Positions 1 through 7,726 of a DNA stretch of 12,971 bases are shown piece after piece (position 1 is the stretch's first letter; each line of letters begins with the position of its first letter). The stretch comes from Acidimicrobiales bacterium. GTDB taxonomy: Bacteria > Actinomycetota > Acidimicrobiia > Acidimicrobiales > VFJN01. The stretch covers positions 1-12,971 of the forward strand of contig JAFGPU010000509.1 in NCBI GenBank assembly GCA_016936035.1. The letters are read 5' to 3'. The notes under the pieces were generated by a model. The model ran no database searches. It was not told the DNA's origin and was given only the letters and a program-made list of their open reading frames with translations. The position numbers were made by a program, and so were the translations under genes.

Positions 1-639
1 CGGCCACGGCCAGGACGTCCATGCCGTCGACGGTCCAGGCGGGCATGCCGTAGCTGGTGGCGCGCAGCGCCAGGTTGGTGACCGCCTCGCTGCGCTCGAG
101 GGCCGTCCCCATGGCGTACAGGTTGTTCTCGCAGCAGAACAGCACGGGCAGGTGCCACAGCGCCGCCAGGTTCATGGTCTCGTGGAACTCGCCCTCGGCC
201 ACCGCACCCTCGCCGAAGAAGCAGGCCGTCACCTGCGGCCGCCCCTGCATCCGGTCGGCGAGGCCGAGACCGACCGCAAGCGGCAGCCCGCCGCCCACGA
301 TGGCGTTCCCCCCGTAGAAGCGGGTGGCCCGGTCGAACAGGTGCATCGACCCGCCCCGGCCGCGGCTCGTGCCCTCGACCTTGCCCATCATCTCGGCCAT
401 GACCGCCTCGGCCGGCACCCCGCGGGCCAGTGCGTGGCCGTGGTCGCGGTAGGTGGCGACGACGGCGTCGTCGGGGCTGAGGACGTCCATCACGCCGACG
501 GCCACGGCCTCCTCGCCGATGTACAGGTGGAGGAAGCCGCGGATCTCCGTGGCGCTGTACAGCTCGACGCACCGCTCCTCGAAGCGGCGGATGCGCACCA
601 TCTCGCCGAGGAGGTGCAGGCCGCGCTCGCGCTCGATGG

Positions 640-643
<4 letters not shown>
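1..643 (-). CDS. pdhA: TPP-dependent 2-oxo acid dehydrogenase E1 component, alpha subunit (pyruvate/acetoin type), 3' end missing
   Basis: The first 214 residues of an E1-alpha subunit are visible; families of this type are usually 320-365 aa, so the C-terminal third lies beyond the left edge. This subunit pairs with E1-beta to decarboxylate pyruvate (or cleave acetoin) on thiamine pyrophosphate and pass the acyl group to E2. Visible marks are the N-terminal IRRFEERC segment (18-25), [15 protein letters not shown] (36-50), the [12 protein letters not shown] stretch (64-75), [11 protein letters not shown] (94-104), [17 protein letters not shown] (109-125) and the TPP/Mg motif starting at 144 and closing with ENN (172-174) and YAMGT. 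The motif opens with GEG where most relatives have GDG. The ATG (641-643) overlaps the TGA of the upstream acetate-CoA ligase gene as ATGA, so translation is probably coupled. E1-beta and E2 would be expected further left. Pyruvate and acetoin specificity cannot be separated here; the family call is firm, the substrate is not. Confidence 0.92.
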
Positions 644-2444
<1,801 letters not shown>

Positions 2445-2448
<4 letters not shown>

Positions 2449-2810
2449 CCGCCGTCGTCGCTCGACGGGGCGGTGCCGCTGAACTCGAGGTAGGCCGCCC
2501 AGGCCCGGGGGGCGTACACGCTGGCGACGCCGCCGTCCATGAGCAGGGCGACACCGAGCACCTCGGCCACCTCGCCCGGCGACGCGCCGGCGCGCGCCGC
2601 GGCCCGGGCGTGGTGGGCGATGCAGCCGTCGCACTGCCGGGCGACCGAGATGGCCAGCGCCGTGGCCTCCTTCAACCGGGCGGGCACCTCACCGTCGGCC
2701 ATGGCCGCCTCGTGCAGCGCGAGGAACGATGCCCAGGTGTCGGGCACGGCGTGGCGCAGGGACCGGGTCGGCTGGCGGAGCTCCTGCAGCGTGTCGTGGT
2801 ACTGCGGCAT
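2445..2810 (-). CDS. AhpD-like / carboxymuconolactone decarboxylase (CMD) family protein
   Basis: A 121-aa protein with the CMD/AhpD fold signature. The redox motif CDGCIAHH has Cys60, Cys63 and His67, and Glu48 lies 12 residues before the first Cys, the same spacing as the Glu-Cys-Cys-His proton-relay and disulfide site of mycobacterial AhpD. AhpD proteins are disulfide-exchange partners of alkyl hydroperoxide reductase and, in mycobacteria, connect to dihydrolipoamide via lipoylated E2. That makes an operon with an E1-alpha gene functionally sensible, though the link is inferred. The ATG (2808-2810) is preceded by GGAGGT at 2815-2820 with 4-nt spacing. The gene is first in the operon and its stop overlaps the acsA start. 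Upstream, on the same strand, lies a DosR-like box (2862-2875). The family call is strong; peroxidase-partner function versus an uncharacterised CMD role is open. Confidence 0.9.
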
Positions 2811-2861
2811 GGCGACCTCCGTTCCACGCTCAATGGTGCACCCCGGTCCCGCCCGGTGACA

Positions 2862-2875
2862 GGGGCGAAGGTCCC
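2862..2875 (-). promoter_or_regulatory. DosR/DevR-like box upstream of the ahpD-like/acsA/pdhA operon
   Basis: On the minus strand this reads GGGAC-CTTC-GCCCC, one base from the perfect palindrome GGGAC-N4-GTCCC, the core of the published mycobacterial DosR consensus. Its downstream edge is 51 bp before the ATG at 2810. Box identity is by eye; binding is inferred. Confidence 0.5.
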
Positions 2876-2896
2876 CGGGGGTGCGGCCCGGGCGGC

Positions 2897-2910
2897 GGGA
2901 CGTTCGGCCC
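2897..2910 (+). promoter_or_regulatory. DosR/DevR-like box upstream of the GNAT-hsp20 genes
   Basis: Reads GGGAC-GTTC-GGCCC and is followed by TGG. It differs by one spacer base from the box at 7118-7131, and by one half-site base from the palindromic DosR core. It ends 36 bp before the GTG at 2947, a usual promoter-proximal position for an activator. Confidence 0.55.
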
Positions 2911-2946
2911 TGGCCGGGGAGCCGCACGCGCGGGACGATCGACCTG

Positions 2947-3969
2947 GTGGAACGCAAGGTCCGACCCCGCGAGCGTCGCGTCGACCTGCCGGACGGCCGG
3001 TCGTTGGTGGTGCGGCCTGTCACGCCCGACGACACCGACGGGCTCGTGGCGCTCTACGACGGCCTGTCGGAGGACGACCGCTACCGGCGGTTCTTCTCCG
3101 GCTACCGGCCCGAGCGGGCGTTCTTCGAGCGGGCCACGTCGGTGGCCGAGCGGGGCGGCGCCGGGCTGGTGGCCGTCGAGTGCGACAGGGATCCGCCGCG
3201 CGAGCTGCGCATCGTCGGCGAGGCGAGCTACGAGCTGCTGCCCAACGGCGACGGCGAGCTGGCCATGGCGGTGGCCGGCGACCGCCGGGGCTGGCTCGGG
3301 CCCTACCTGCTCGACTGCCTGGTCGAGTCGGCGGCGGCACGGGGCGTGCCCAACCTCGAGGCCGACGTGCTGGCCACCAACGCCCCCATGCTGGCCCTGC
3401 TGCGGTCGCGGGGCTACGCCACGCTCGCCAGCGACGACTGGGTGTCGGTGCGCCTGATGATCGGGACCGGGGGCGGCACGCCGGTGTGGCCGCGCGGTCG
3501 GGTGCGGCGCGGCGGCCCAGGCGGTCCGCGGGTGCTGGTCGAGGCGCCCGGTGGCCGCTGGCACGCTGCCCGCCAGGCCGCCGACGCCGGGTTGCAGGTC
3601 ATCACGTGCTCGGGGCCTCGGGGCCCGCGGCCGCGCTGCCCGGCCCTCGCCGGTGAGCCGTGCCCCTTGGTCGAGGGCGCCGACGCGGTCGTGATGTCGC
3701 GCCCGCGGGACGAGGAGCCGTGGCGGGCGCTCGCCGACGCGCACCACGATGTCCACCCGGGTGTTCCCGTGTGCGTCGAGCCCCGCCCGGGTCGCGACGA
3801 CCAGGACGACGAGCGCCTCGTGCTGTCGATCCTCGACCGGGTGTCGGCGGCGGCGCAGGGCTCGCGCCGCAGGACCTTGTCCTCTAGCGATCCGGAGCCG
3901 CGTGCGCGCAGTGGAGGCCGACGAGGAGCGCCGGAAGGCGCGGTGACGCTTCGTCCACCGAGGAGGTAG
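2947..3969 (+). CDS. GNAT family N-acetyltransferase with an uncharacterised C-terminal domain
   Basis: A 340-aa protein from GTG 2947. Residues about 20-172 form a GNAT domain: LVVRPVTPDDTDGL (20-33), LSEDDRYRRFF (40-50, typical of Pat-like protein acetyltransferases), the acetyl-CoA loop around DRRGWLGPYLL (112-122), and an ATNAPMLALLRSRGYA stretch (143-158) for the last helix and strand. Such enzymes transfer acetyl from acetyl-CoA to an amine, often a protein lysine. Residues about 194-302 are a separate alpha/beta-looking domain starting with RVLVEAPGG and containing Cys221, Cys231, Cys239 and Cys276; I recognise no named family. The last 35 or so residues are Arg/Ser/Pro-rich and overlap what may be the hsp20 promoter. 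The start is uncertain: no clear SD precedes it, and an upstream in-frame GTG at 2881 would place the regulatory box inside the gene. It is divergent from an operon containing acsA, so AcsA is a plausible target (inference). Confidence 0.82.
   Translation: MERKVRPRERRVDLPDGRSLVVRPVTPDDTDGLVALYDGLSEDDRYRRFFSGYRPERAFFERATSVAERGGAGLVAVECDRDPPRELRIVGEASYELLPNGDGELAMAVAGDRRGWLGPYLLDCLVESAAARGVPNLEADVLATNAPMLALLRSRGYATLASDDWVSVRLMIGTGGGTPVWPRGRVRRGGPGGPRVLVEAPGGRWHAARQAADAGLQVITCSGPRGPRPRCPALAGEPCPLVEGADAVVMSRPRDEEPWRALADAHHDVHPGVPVCVEPRPGRDDQDDERLVLSILDRVSAAAQGSRRRTLSSSDPEPRARSGGRRGAPEGAVTLRPPRR
3871..3883 (+). promoter_or_regulatory. Possible degenerate DosR-like box for an internal hsp20 promoter
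   Basis: AGGAC-CTT-GTCCT is a perfect 5-bp inverted repeat, but with a 3-nt spacer instead of the 4 nt of the other boxes. It lies inside the 3' end of the GNAT gene, 88 bp before the hsp20 ATG. Downstream it shares CGTGCGC (3901) and a 13-nt leader (3956-3968) with the CBS-gene promoter region. The changed spacing lowers confidence. Confidence 0.3.
3961..3967 (+). promoter_or_regulatory. Shine-Dalgarno of hsp20 overlapping the GNAT stop codon
   Basis: AGGAGGT lies 4 nt before the ATG at 3972. Its final T is the first base of the GNAT TAG stop (3967-3969), so ribosomes ending on the GNAT gene sit on the hsp20 initiation site. This supports the start choice and suggests translational coupling. 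Confidence 0.8.
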
Positions 3970-3971
3970 CG

Positions 3972-4406
3972 ATGGCACTGACGCGACGTGAGCGCTTCGA
4001 GCTTCCGGACCTGTTCGAGGTGGGACTGCCGGAGATGGTCCGCCGGATGCTCGACACCGAGCCCGGGAGGGGTTGGCTGCGGGTCGAGGAGTACACCGAG
4101 GACGGCGCCCTGGTGGTGCGGGCCGAGCTGCCCGACATCGACCCGGAGAAGGACGTCGAGCTGTCGGTCGCCAACGGCGTGCTGCACATCGAGGCGACCC
4201 GCGAGGAGAAGTCCGAGAAGCGCGACAAGGGCACGTATCGCTCGGAGTTCCGGTACGGATCGTTCGTCCGCAACGTGCCGCTGCCCGAGGGCACGAGCGA
4301 TGCCGACATCACCGCGTCCTACAAGGACGGCATCCTCGAGGTGCGTGCCCCGTTGCCCGACGAGCAGGAGACCGGGAAGAGGAAGGTGCCCATCTCCCAC
4401 GGGTGA
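3972..4406 (+). CDS. Hsp20/alpha-crystallin small heat-shock protein (Acr/HspX-like)
   Basis: A 144-aa ATP-independent chaperone that would bind unfolding proteins as an oligomer in the cytoplasm. The alpha-crystallin domain spans about residues 36-132: VVRAELPDIDPEKDVELSV (48-66), a linking segment, then FRYGSFVRNVPLP (92-104) and the YKDGILEVRAPLP strand, whose I-L-E-V follows the family's C-terminal GIL motif. These segments closely resemble M. tuberculosis HspX/Acr (RAELPGVDPDKDVD, FAYGSFVRTVSLP, DKGILTV), compared from memory. Length matches HspX (144 aa). HspX is the hallmark DosR-induced protein, which fits the GGGAC-type boxes nearby. The gene is 2 bp downstream of the GNAT stop, with a strong SD, so it can be read from the GNAT promoter and perhaps its own (3871-3883). 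It converges on the P-type ATPase gene. Confidence 0.97.
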   Translation: MALTRRERFELPDLFEVGLPEMVRRMLDTEPGRGWLRVEEYTEDGALVVRAELPDIDPEKDVELSVANGVLHIEATREEKSEKRDKGTYRSEFRYGSFVRNVPLPEGTSDADITASYKDGILEVRAPLPDEQETGKRKVPISHG

Positions 4407-4423
4407 CCCACGCCGCGGGGGCC

Positions 4424-4442
4424 GTGCCGGTGCCCGGCGCCG
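4424..4442. terminator. Inverted repeat between convergent hsp20 and P-type ATPase genes, possible bidirectional terminator
   Basis: In the 43-bp convergent gap, GCCGG (4427-4431) pairs with CCGGC (4435-4439) around a TGC loop. The stem extends to about 8 bp with one G-T pair. No U-tract is present on either side, so termination activity is only suggested by position. Confidence 0.35.
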
Positions 4443-4449
4443 CGGGCGG

Positions 4450-7074
4450 TCAACCGGCGGCGACGGCCTCAGCAGGGCTCTCGGCCGCTCGCCGGCGTCT
4501 CTTGTCGAGCGCGTCGGCACCGAGGACGGCGCCCACCGAGGCGAGGGCCACGAGCCACCCGGCAAGGGGAGGGCTGGCGTGCCCGAGCTCGTCGGCGATC
4601 GGGGTCACGAGCAGCACGACGAGCGAGACGCCGACCTCGAGCGTCGCGGCCGGGATGAGCAGCGGGTTCGTCCACCATCCGAGGGCACCCGGCCAGCGCG
4701 TGCTGCTGCGGCACGCGAACGCGTTGGCGGTCTGCGCCAGCACGACGGTGACGAACGCGGCCCCGGACGCCGCGGCTGCCGTGGCGCCGCCCGGGAACGG
4801 CTCGCCCGGTCGCCACCCCAGCGCGACGAACGAGAGCGTGAACGCCACCATGGCACTGAGCGCCTCGGTGGGCCCGAGCACACCGAAGGCCCGTCGGACG
4901 ACGGTGCGGTCGAGGAGGTGGCCCGTGACCGGCGGTCGGTCCAGGACGTGTCGGGCCGGCGGCTCGGCCCCGAGCGCGACCGACGTCAACGTGTCGGTGC
5001 CGATGTCGAGGGCGAGGATCTGCAGGACCCCGAGCGCGAGGGGGAAGCGGCCCCCCGACAGCGCCCACACCACGAACGGCGTGAGTTCCGCCACGTTGTC
5101 GCTCAGGTGGTAGGTGAGGAACCGCCGGATGTTGACGAACGTGGCGCGACCCTGCTCGACGCCGGCGACGATCGTGGCGAAGTGGTCGTCCAGCAGCACC
5201 AGATCGGCGGCCTCGCGTGCCACGTCCGTCCCCCCGCGGCCCATGGCGATGCCGATGTCCGCCTCGTGGAGCGCAGGCCCGTCGTTGACGCCGTCGCCCG
5301 TCATGGCGACCACGTGGCCTCGCGCCCGCAGCGCCTGGGCGATGCGGAGCTTGTCCTCCGGCGACACGCGGGCGACGACGACACCGTCCCGGTCGACCAG
5401 CGCGCCCAGCTCGGCCTGGTCGCCGGGCAGATCGTGCCCTGCGACCACCGGGTCGTCGTGGCGCCGCAGGCCGACCTCGGTGGCGATCGCGGCGGCGGTC
5501 GCCGGGTGGTCCCCGGTGATCATCGCCACCCGGATGCCCGCCCGGCGGCACGCCTCGATGGCCACGTCGACGCCGTCGCGCGGCGGGTCCTCGAGCCCCA
5601 CCAGGCCGAGCAGCCGGAGGTCGGACTCGGCCTGGTCCGCCGTGGTGGGCAGCGCCGCGTCGCCGACCGACCGGTGGGCGACCGCCAGCACCCGCAGCCC
5701 GCGCGCGGTCAACGCATCGACCGCCGCGGTCGCTGCTGCGGAGTCGGCGCAGAGGGGCAGCACCGCGTCGGGCGCGCCCTTGACGACGACCTCGCCGTCG
5801 ACCACGACCGACATGCGTCGCCGGCGGGAGTCGAAGGGGAAGCGCGTGGTGGCGACGCGGGTGGCGCGCTCGGTGTCGGTATCGATGCCCAGCCGGCGGG
5901 CCAGCACGTCGATGGCGGCCTCCATCGGGTCGCCGTGCGCCAGCCATCCGCCGCCCGACGGGTAGGCGTAGCCCGACGAGCACTGGACGCCGGCGAGGGC
6001 CAGGCGGGCGAGAGCGACCCCGGTACCGGGATCAACCGGTTCGACTTCGCCGCGAGGCTCGTAACCGGATCCCTCGATGCGGGCCCCACCGGCGGGCGTC
6101 CACGCGTCGACCACGGCCATCTGGTTCCGGGTGAGGGTGCCGGTCTTGTCCGTGCAGATGAACGTCGTCGAACCCAGCGTCTCCACGGCCTCGAGATCGC
6201 GCACGAGCACCTGGCGCTTCGCCATCTGCTCGGCCCCCCAGGCGAGCGACAGCGTCACCGTGGGCAGCAGGGCCTCGGGGACCAGCGCGACGGTCACGCC
6301 GATGGCGAACACGAAGCCGTCGATGGCGCTCGTGCCGAGGAGCAGGGCCAGCCCGAAGAAGGCGCAGCCGACGGTCACCGCCAGGACCGCGATCATGCGC
6401 ACCACGCGGTGCAGCTCCCGCGCCAGCGGGGTGACCGGCTTGGTGGTCAGCGTCGTCAGCCGCGCGATGCCGGCCAGGCGGGTCTGGGCGCCGGTGGCGT
6501 CGACGGTCGCCTCGCCCTCGCCCTCGACCACGAACATGCCCGCCAGCACCACCTCGCCCCGGCCGGCGGTGGCCGCCGCGCTCTCTCCGGTGAGCAGCGA
6601 GGTGTCGACGAGCAGCCCGTGGGCCTCGATAACCGTGGCGTCGGCGGGGACGCGGTCGCCCTGGGCGAGGACGAGCAGATCACCGGGGACCACGTCGGCC
6701 ACGTCGATCTCGATCCGCCGGCCGTCGCGACGCACGGTGATGCGCTGGGGCAACAGGTCGCGCAGGCGCTCCGCCGCACGGTCCGCCCGGGTCTCCTGAG
6801 CGAAGGCGAACACGGCGTTGACCACGACGACCACGAAGATCGCGATGCCCAGCTCGGGGAGGCCGGCGACGAACGCCAGCACTCCCGCCGTCCAGAGCAC
6901 GAGCGCGAAGAAGTGCACCAGTTGACGGACGAAGCGTCGGGGTGCCGAGCGCCGGCGCGGGGGCGGCAGCCGGTTCGCGCCCGCGCGGGCGAGGCGGGCC
7001 TGCGCCTCGGTCGAGCTCAGGCCGGCCCGGCGGGGGTGCGCGACGGTCTCGGACACCCGTAGATGGTCGACCAC
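4450..7074 (-). CDS. P-type cation-transporting ATPase (type II/P2-like, CtpF-related)
   Basis: An 874-aa membrane pump driven by ATP. From the GTG at 7074, an N-terminal cation-ATPase domain (about 1-45) carries AGLSSTEAQARLARAGANRLP (17-37). The actuator domain has TGES (162-165). The phosphorylation motif is DKTGT with Asp309, MITGDHPATA follows in the P domain, and TGDGVND lies at about 592-598. Membrane segments sit at about 55-92, 224-280 and several times in the last 250 residues, the usual ten-helix plan. The M4 ion-site motif is VPEALLP (265-271), not the PEGLP of Ca2+/Mn2+ pumps, and M6 carries DIGTDTLTS, so the ion is uncertain. The start at 7074 keeps the DHLRVSETV segment of the N-terminal domain; GTG 7056 is an alternative. 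It is divergent from the CBS gene with one DosR-like box between them. In M. tuberculosis, ctpF is a DosR-regulated P-type ATPase; orthology here is not shown. Confidence 0.94.
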   Translation of the reverse strand: MVDHLRVSETVAHPRRAGLSSTEAQARLARAGANRLPPPRRRSAPRRFVRQLVHFFALVLWTAGVLAFVAGLPELGIAIFVVVVVNAVFAFAQETRADRAAERLRDLLPQRITVRRDGRRIEIDVADVVPGDLLVLAQGDRVPADATVIEAHGLLVDTSLLTGESAAATAGRGEVVLAGMFVVEGEGEATVDATGAQTRLAGIARLTTLTTKPVTPLARELHRVVRMIAVLAVTVGCAFFGLALLLGTSAIDGFVFAIGVTVALVPEALLPTVTLSLAWGAEQMAKRQVLVRDLEAVETLGSTTFICTDKTGTLTRNQMAVVDAWTPAGGARIEGSGYEPRGEVEPVDPGTGVALARLALAGVQCSSGYAYPSGGGWLAHGDPMEAAIDVLARRLGIDTDTERATRVATTRFPFDSRRRRMSVVVDGEVVVKGAPDAVLPLCADSAAATAAVDALTARGLRVLAVAHRSVGDAALPTTADQAESDLRLLGLVGLEDPPRDGVDVAIEACRRAGIRVAMITGDHPATAAAIATEVGLRRHDDPVVAGHDLPGDQAELGALVDRDGVVVARVSPEDKLRIAQALRARGHVVAMTGDGVNDGPALHEADIGIAMGRGGTDVAREAADLVLLDDHFATIVAGVEQGRATFVNIRRFLTYHLSDNVAELTPFVVWALSGGRFPLALGVLQILALDIGTDTLTSVALGAEPPARHVLDRPPVTGHLLDRTVVRRAFGVLGPTEALSAMVAFTLSFVALGWRPGEPFPGGATAAAASGAAFVTVVLAQTANAFACRSSTRWPGALGWWTNPLLIPAATLEVGVSLVVLLVTPIADELGHASPPLAGWLVALASVGAVLGADALDKRRRRAAESPAEAVAAG

Positions 7075-7117
7075 CGGCGGGCCCCGTGCCAGCAACCGCC
7101 TACCGCCGGAGCGGCCG

Positions 7118-7131
7118 GGGACCTTCGGCCC
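7118..7131. promoter_or_regulatory. DosR/DevR-like box between the P-type ATPase and CBS genes
   Basis: GGGAC-CTTC-GGCCC, followed by TGG. It is near-palindromic, one base off the GGGAC-N4-GTCCC core, and almost identical to the box at 2897-2910. It lies 61 bp before the CBS ATG and 43 bp before the ATPase GTG at 7074, so one site could serve both divergent genes. Confidence 0.55.
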
Positions 7132-7180
7132 TGGAGGGTCCGTGCGCAGAGGACCACGCTGGGGACAGCAACGCGCACCG

Positions 7181-7187
7181 AGGAGGT
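7181..7187 (+). promoter_or_regulatory. Shine-Dalgarno of the CBS-domain gene
   Basis: AGGAGGT lies 5 nt before the ATG at 7193 and decides this start over the in-frame ATG-less extension upstream. It sits in a 13-nt stretch (7176-7188) identical to the hsp20 leader (3956-3968). Confidence 0.8.
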
Positions 7188-7192
7188 ACCCC

Positions 7193-7645
7193 ATGCATGT
7201 GATCGAGGCAGCGCGCAAGCAGCCCGTGACCATCGAGGCCGACCACACGGTCACCGAGGCGGCCGAGGTGATGGACCGGGCCGCGGTGGGGTCGCTGGTG
7301 GTCGTCGAGCCCGACGGCCGTCCGGTGGGCATCGTCACCGACCGCGACCTGGTGGTGCGTGCGCTCGCGCACCGGTGCGACCCCGACGCCAGGGTCGACT
7401 CGGCGATGTCGACCGACCTGGTCACCATGCCGCCCGACGCCGATCTGCGGGATGCCCTCAAGCTCTTCGAGGATCACCCGATCCGGCGGCTTCCGCTGGT
7501 CGACGGCGACCGTCTCGTCGGGATGGTCACCATGGACGACCTGGTGGTGAACCTGGCGTCCGACCTGGGGCGACTGACCCGGCCCATCCTCGGGCAGGTG
7601 CTCTTCGGTCACGCCGAGGCCGCTGCGCCCGCGACCACCAGCTGA
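7193..7645 (+). CDS. Two-CBS-domain protein (Hrp1-like)
   Basis: A 150-aa stand-alone CBS pair. CBS domain 1 covers about residues 8-58 (VTEAAEVMDRAAVGSLVVV, then GIVTDRDLVVRAL) and CBS 2 about 70-122 (AMSTDLVTMPPDADLRDAL, then IRRLPLVDGDRLVGMVTMDDL). Both end in the GIVT/GMVT-x-x-D-L strand-helix typical of Bateman modules, which bind adenine nucleotides or other ligands and act as energy sensors. Layout resembles M. tuberculosis Hrp1 (Rv2626c, 143 aa), a DosR-regulated hypoxic response protein; Hrp1's cysteine motif is absent here. The ATG is supported by a strong SD. The residue tail after about 127 is not part of the CBS fold. Its promoter region, shared with the divergent P-type ATPase, contains a DosR-like box. 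Ligand and partner are unknown; regulation of the neighbouring pump is a possibility, not shown. Confidence 0.95.
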   Translation: MHVIEAARKQPVTIEADHTVTEAAEVMDRAAVGSLVVVEPDGRPVGIVTDRDLVVRALAHRCDPDARVDSAMSTDLVTMPPDADLRDALKLFEDHPIRRLPLVDGDRLVGMVTMDDLVVNLASDLGRLTRPILGQVLFGHAEAAAPATTS

Positions 7646-7664
7646 CCCACCCGCCGGCTCCGAC

Positions 7665-7688
7665 GCCGCCGTGCGCCGCGCCGGCGGC
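7665..7688. terminator. Inverted repeat in convergent gap, possible terminator
   Basis: GCCGCCG (7665-7671) pairs perfectly with CGGCGGC (7682-7688) around a 10-nt loop, 20 bp past the CBS stop. A second inverted repeat, CGTGAGC (7702-7708) with GCTCACG (7725-7731), overlaps the stop of the opposing gene. Neither has a U-tract. Confidence 0.35.
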
Positions 7689-7726
7689 CCGGGGCGCGGA
7701 TCGTGAGCAGTGCCCGGACACGCGGC

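Larger units (their letters stand above)
2811..2946. promoter_or_regulatory. Divergent control region between the ahpD-like/acsA operon and the GNAT/Hsp20 genes
   Basis: This 136-bp gap holds no gene. It contains two DosR-like boxes facing opposite ways (2862-2875 on minus, 2897-2910 on plus), each within about 55 bp of the start codon it would serve. A further GGGAC-GATC-GACCT stretch (2932-2945) ends just before the GTG of the GNAT gene and fits the pattern less well. No canonical -35/-10 pair was evident. Confidence 0.6.

Noticed and set aside
3988..7062. A 1024-codon open frame on the plus strand opposite the P-type ATPase gene
   Set aside because: It is antisense to a gene with complete P-type ATPase motifs; its translation is low-complexity (Arg/Gly/Asp/His) and matches no family. 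Long antisense frames are expected at this GC content.
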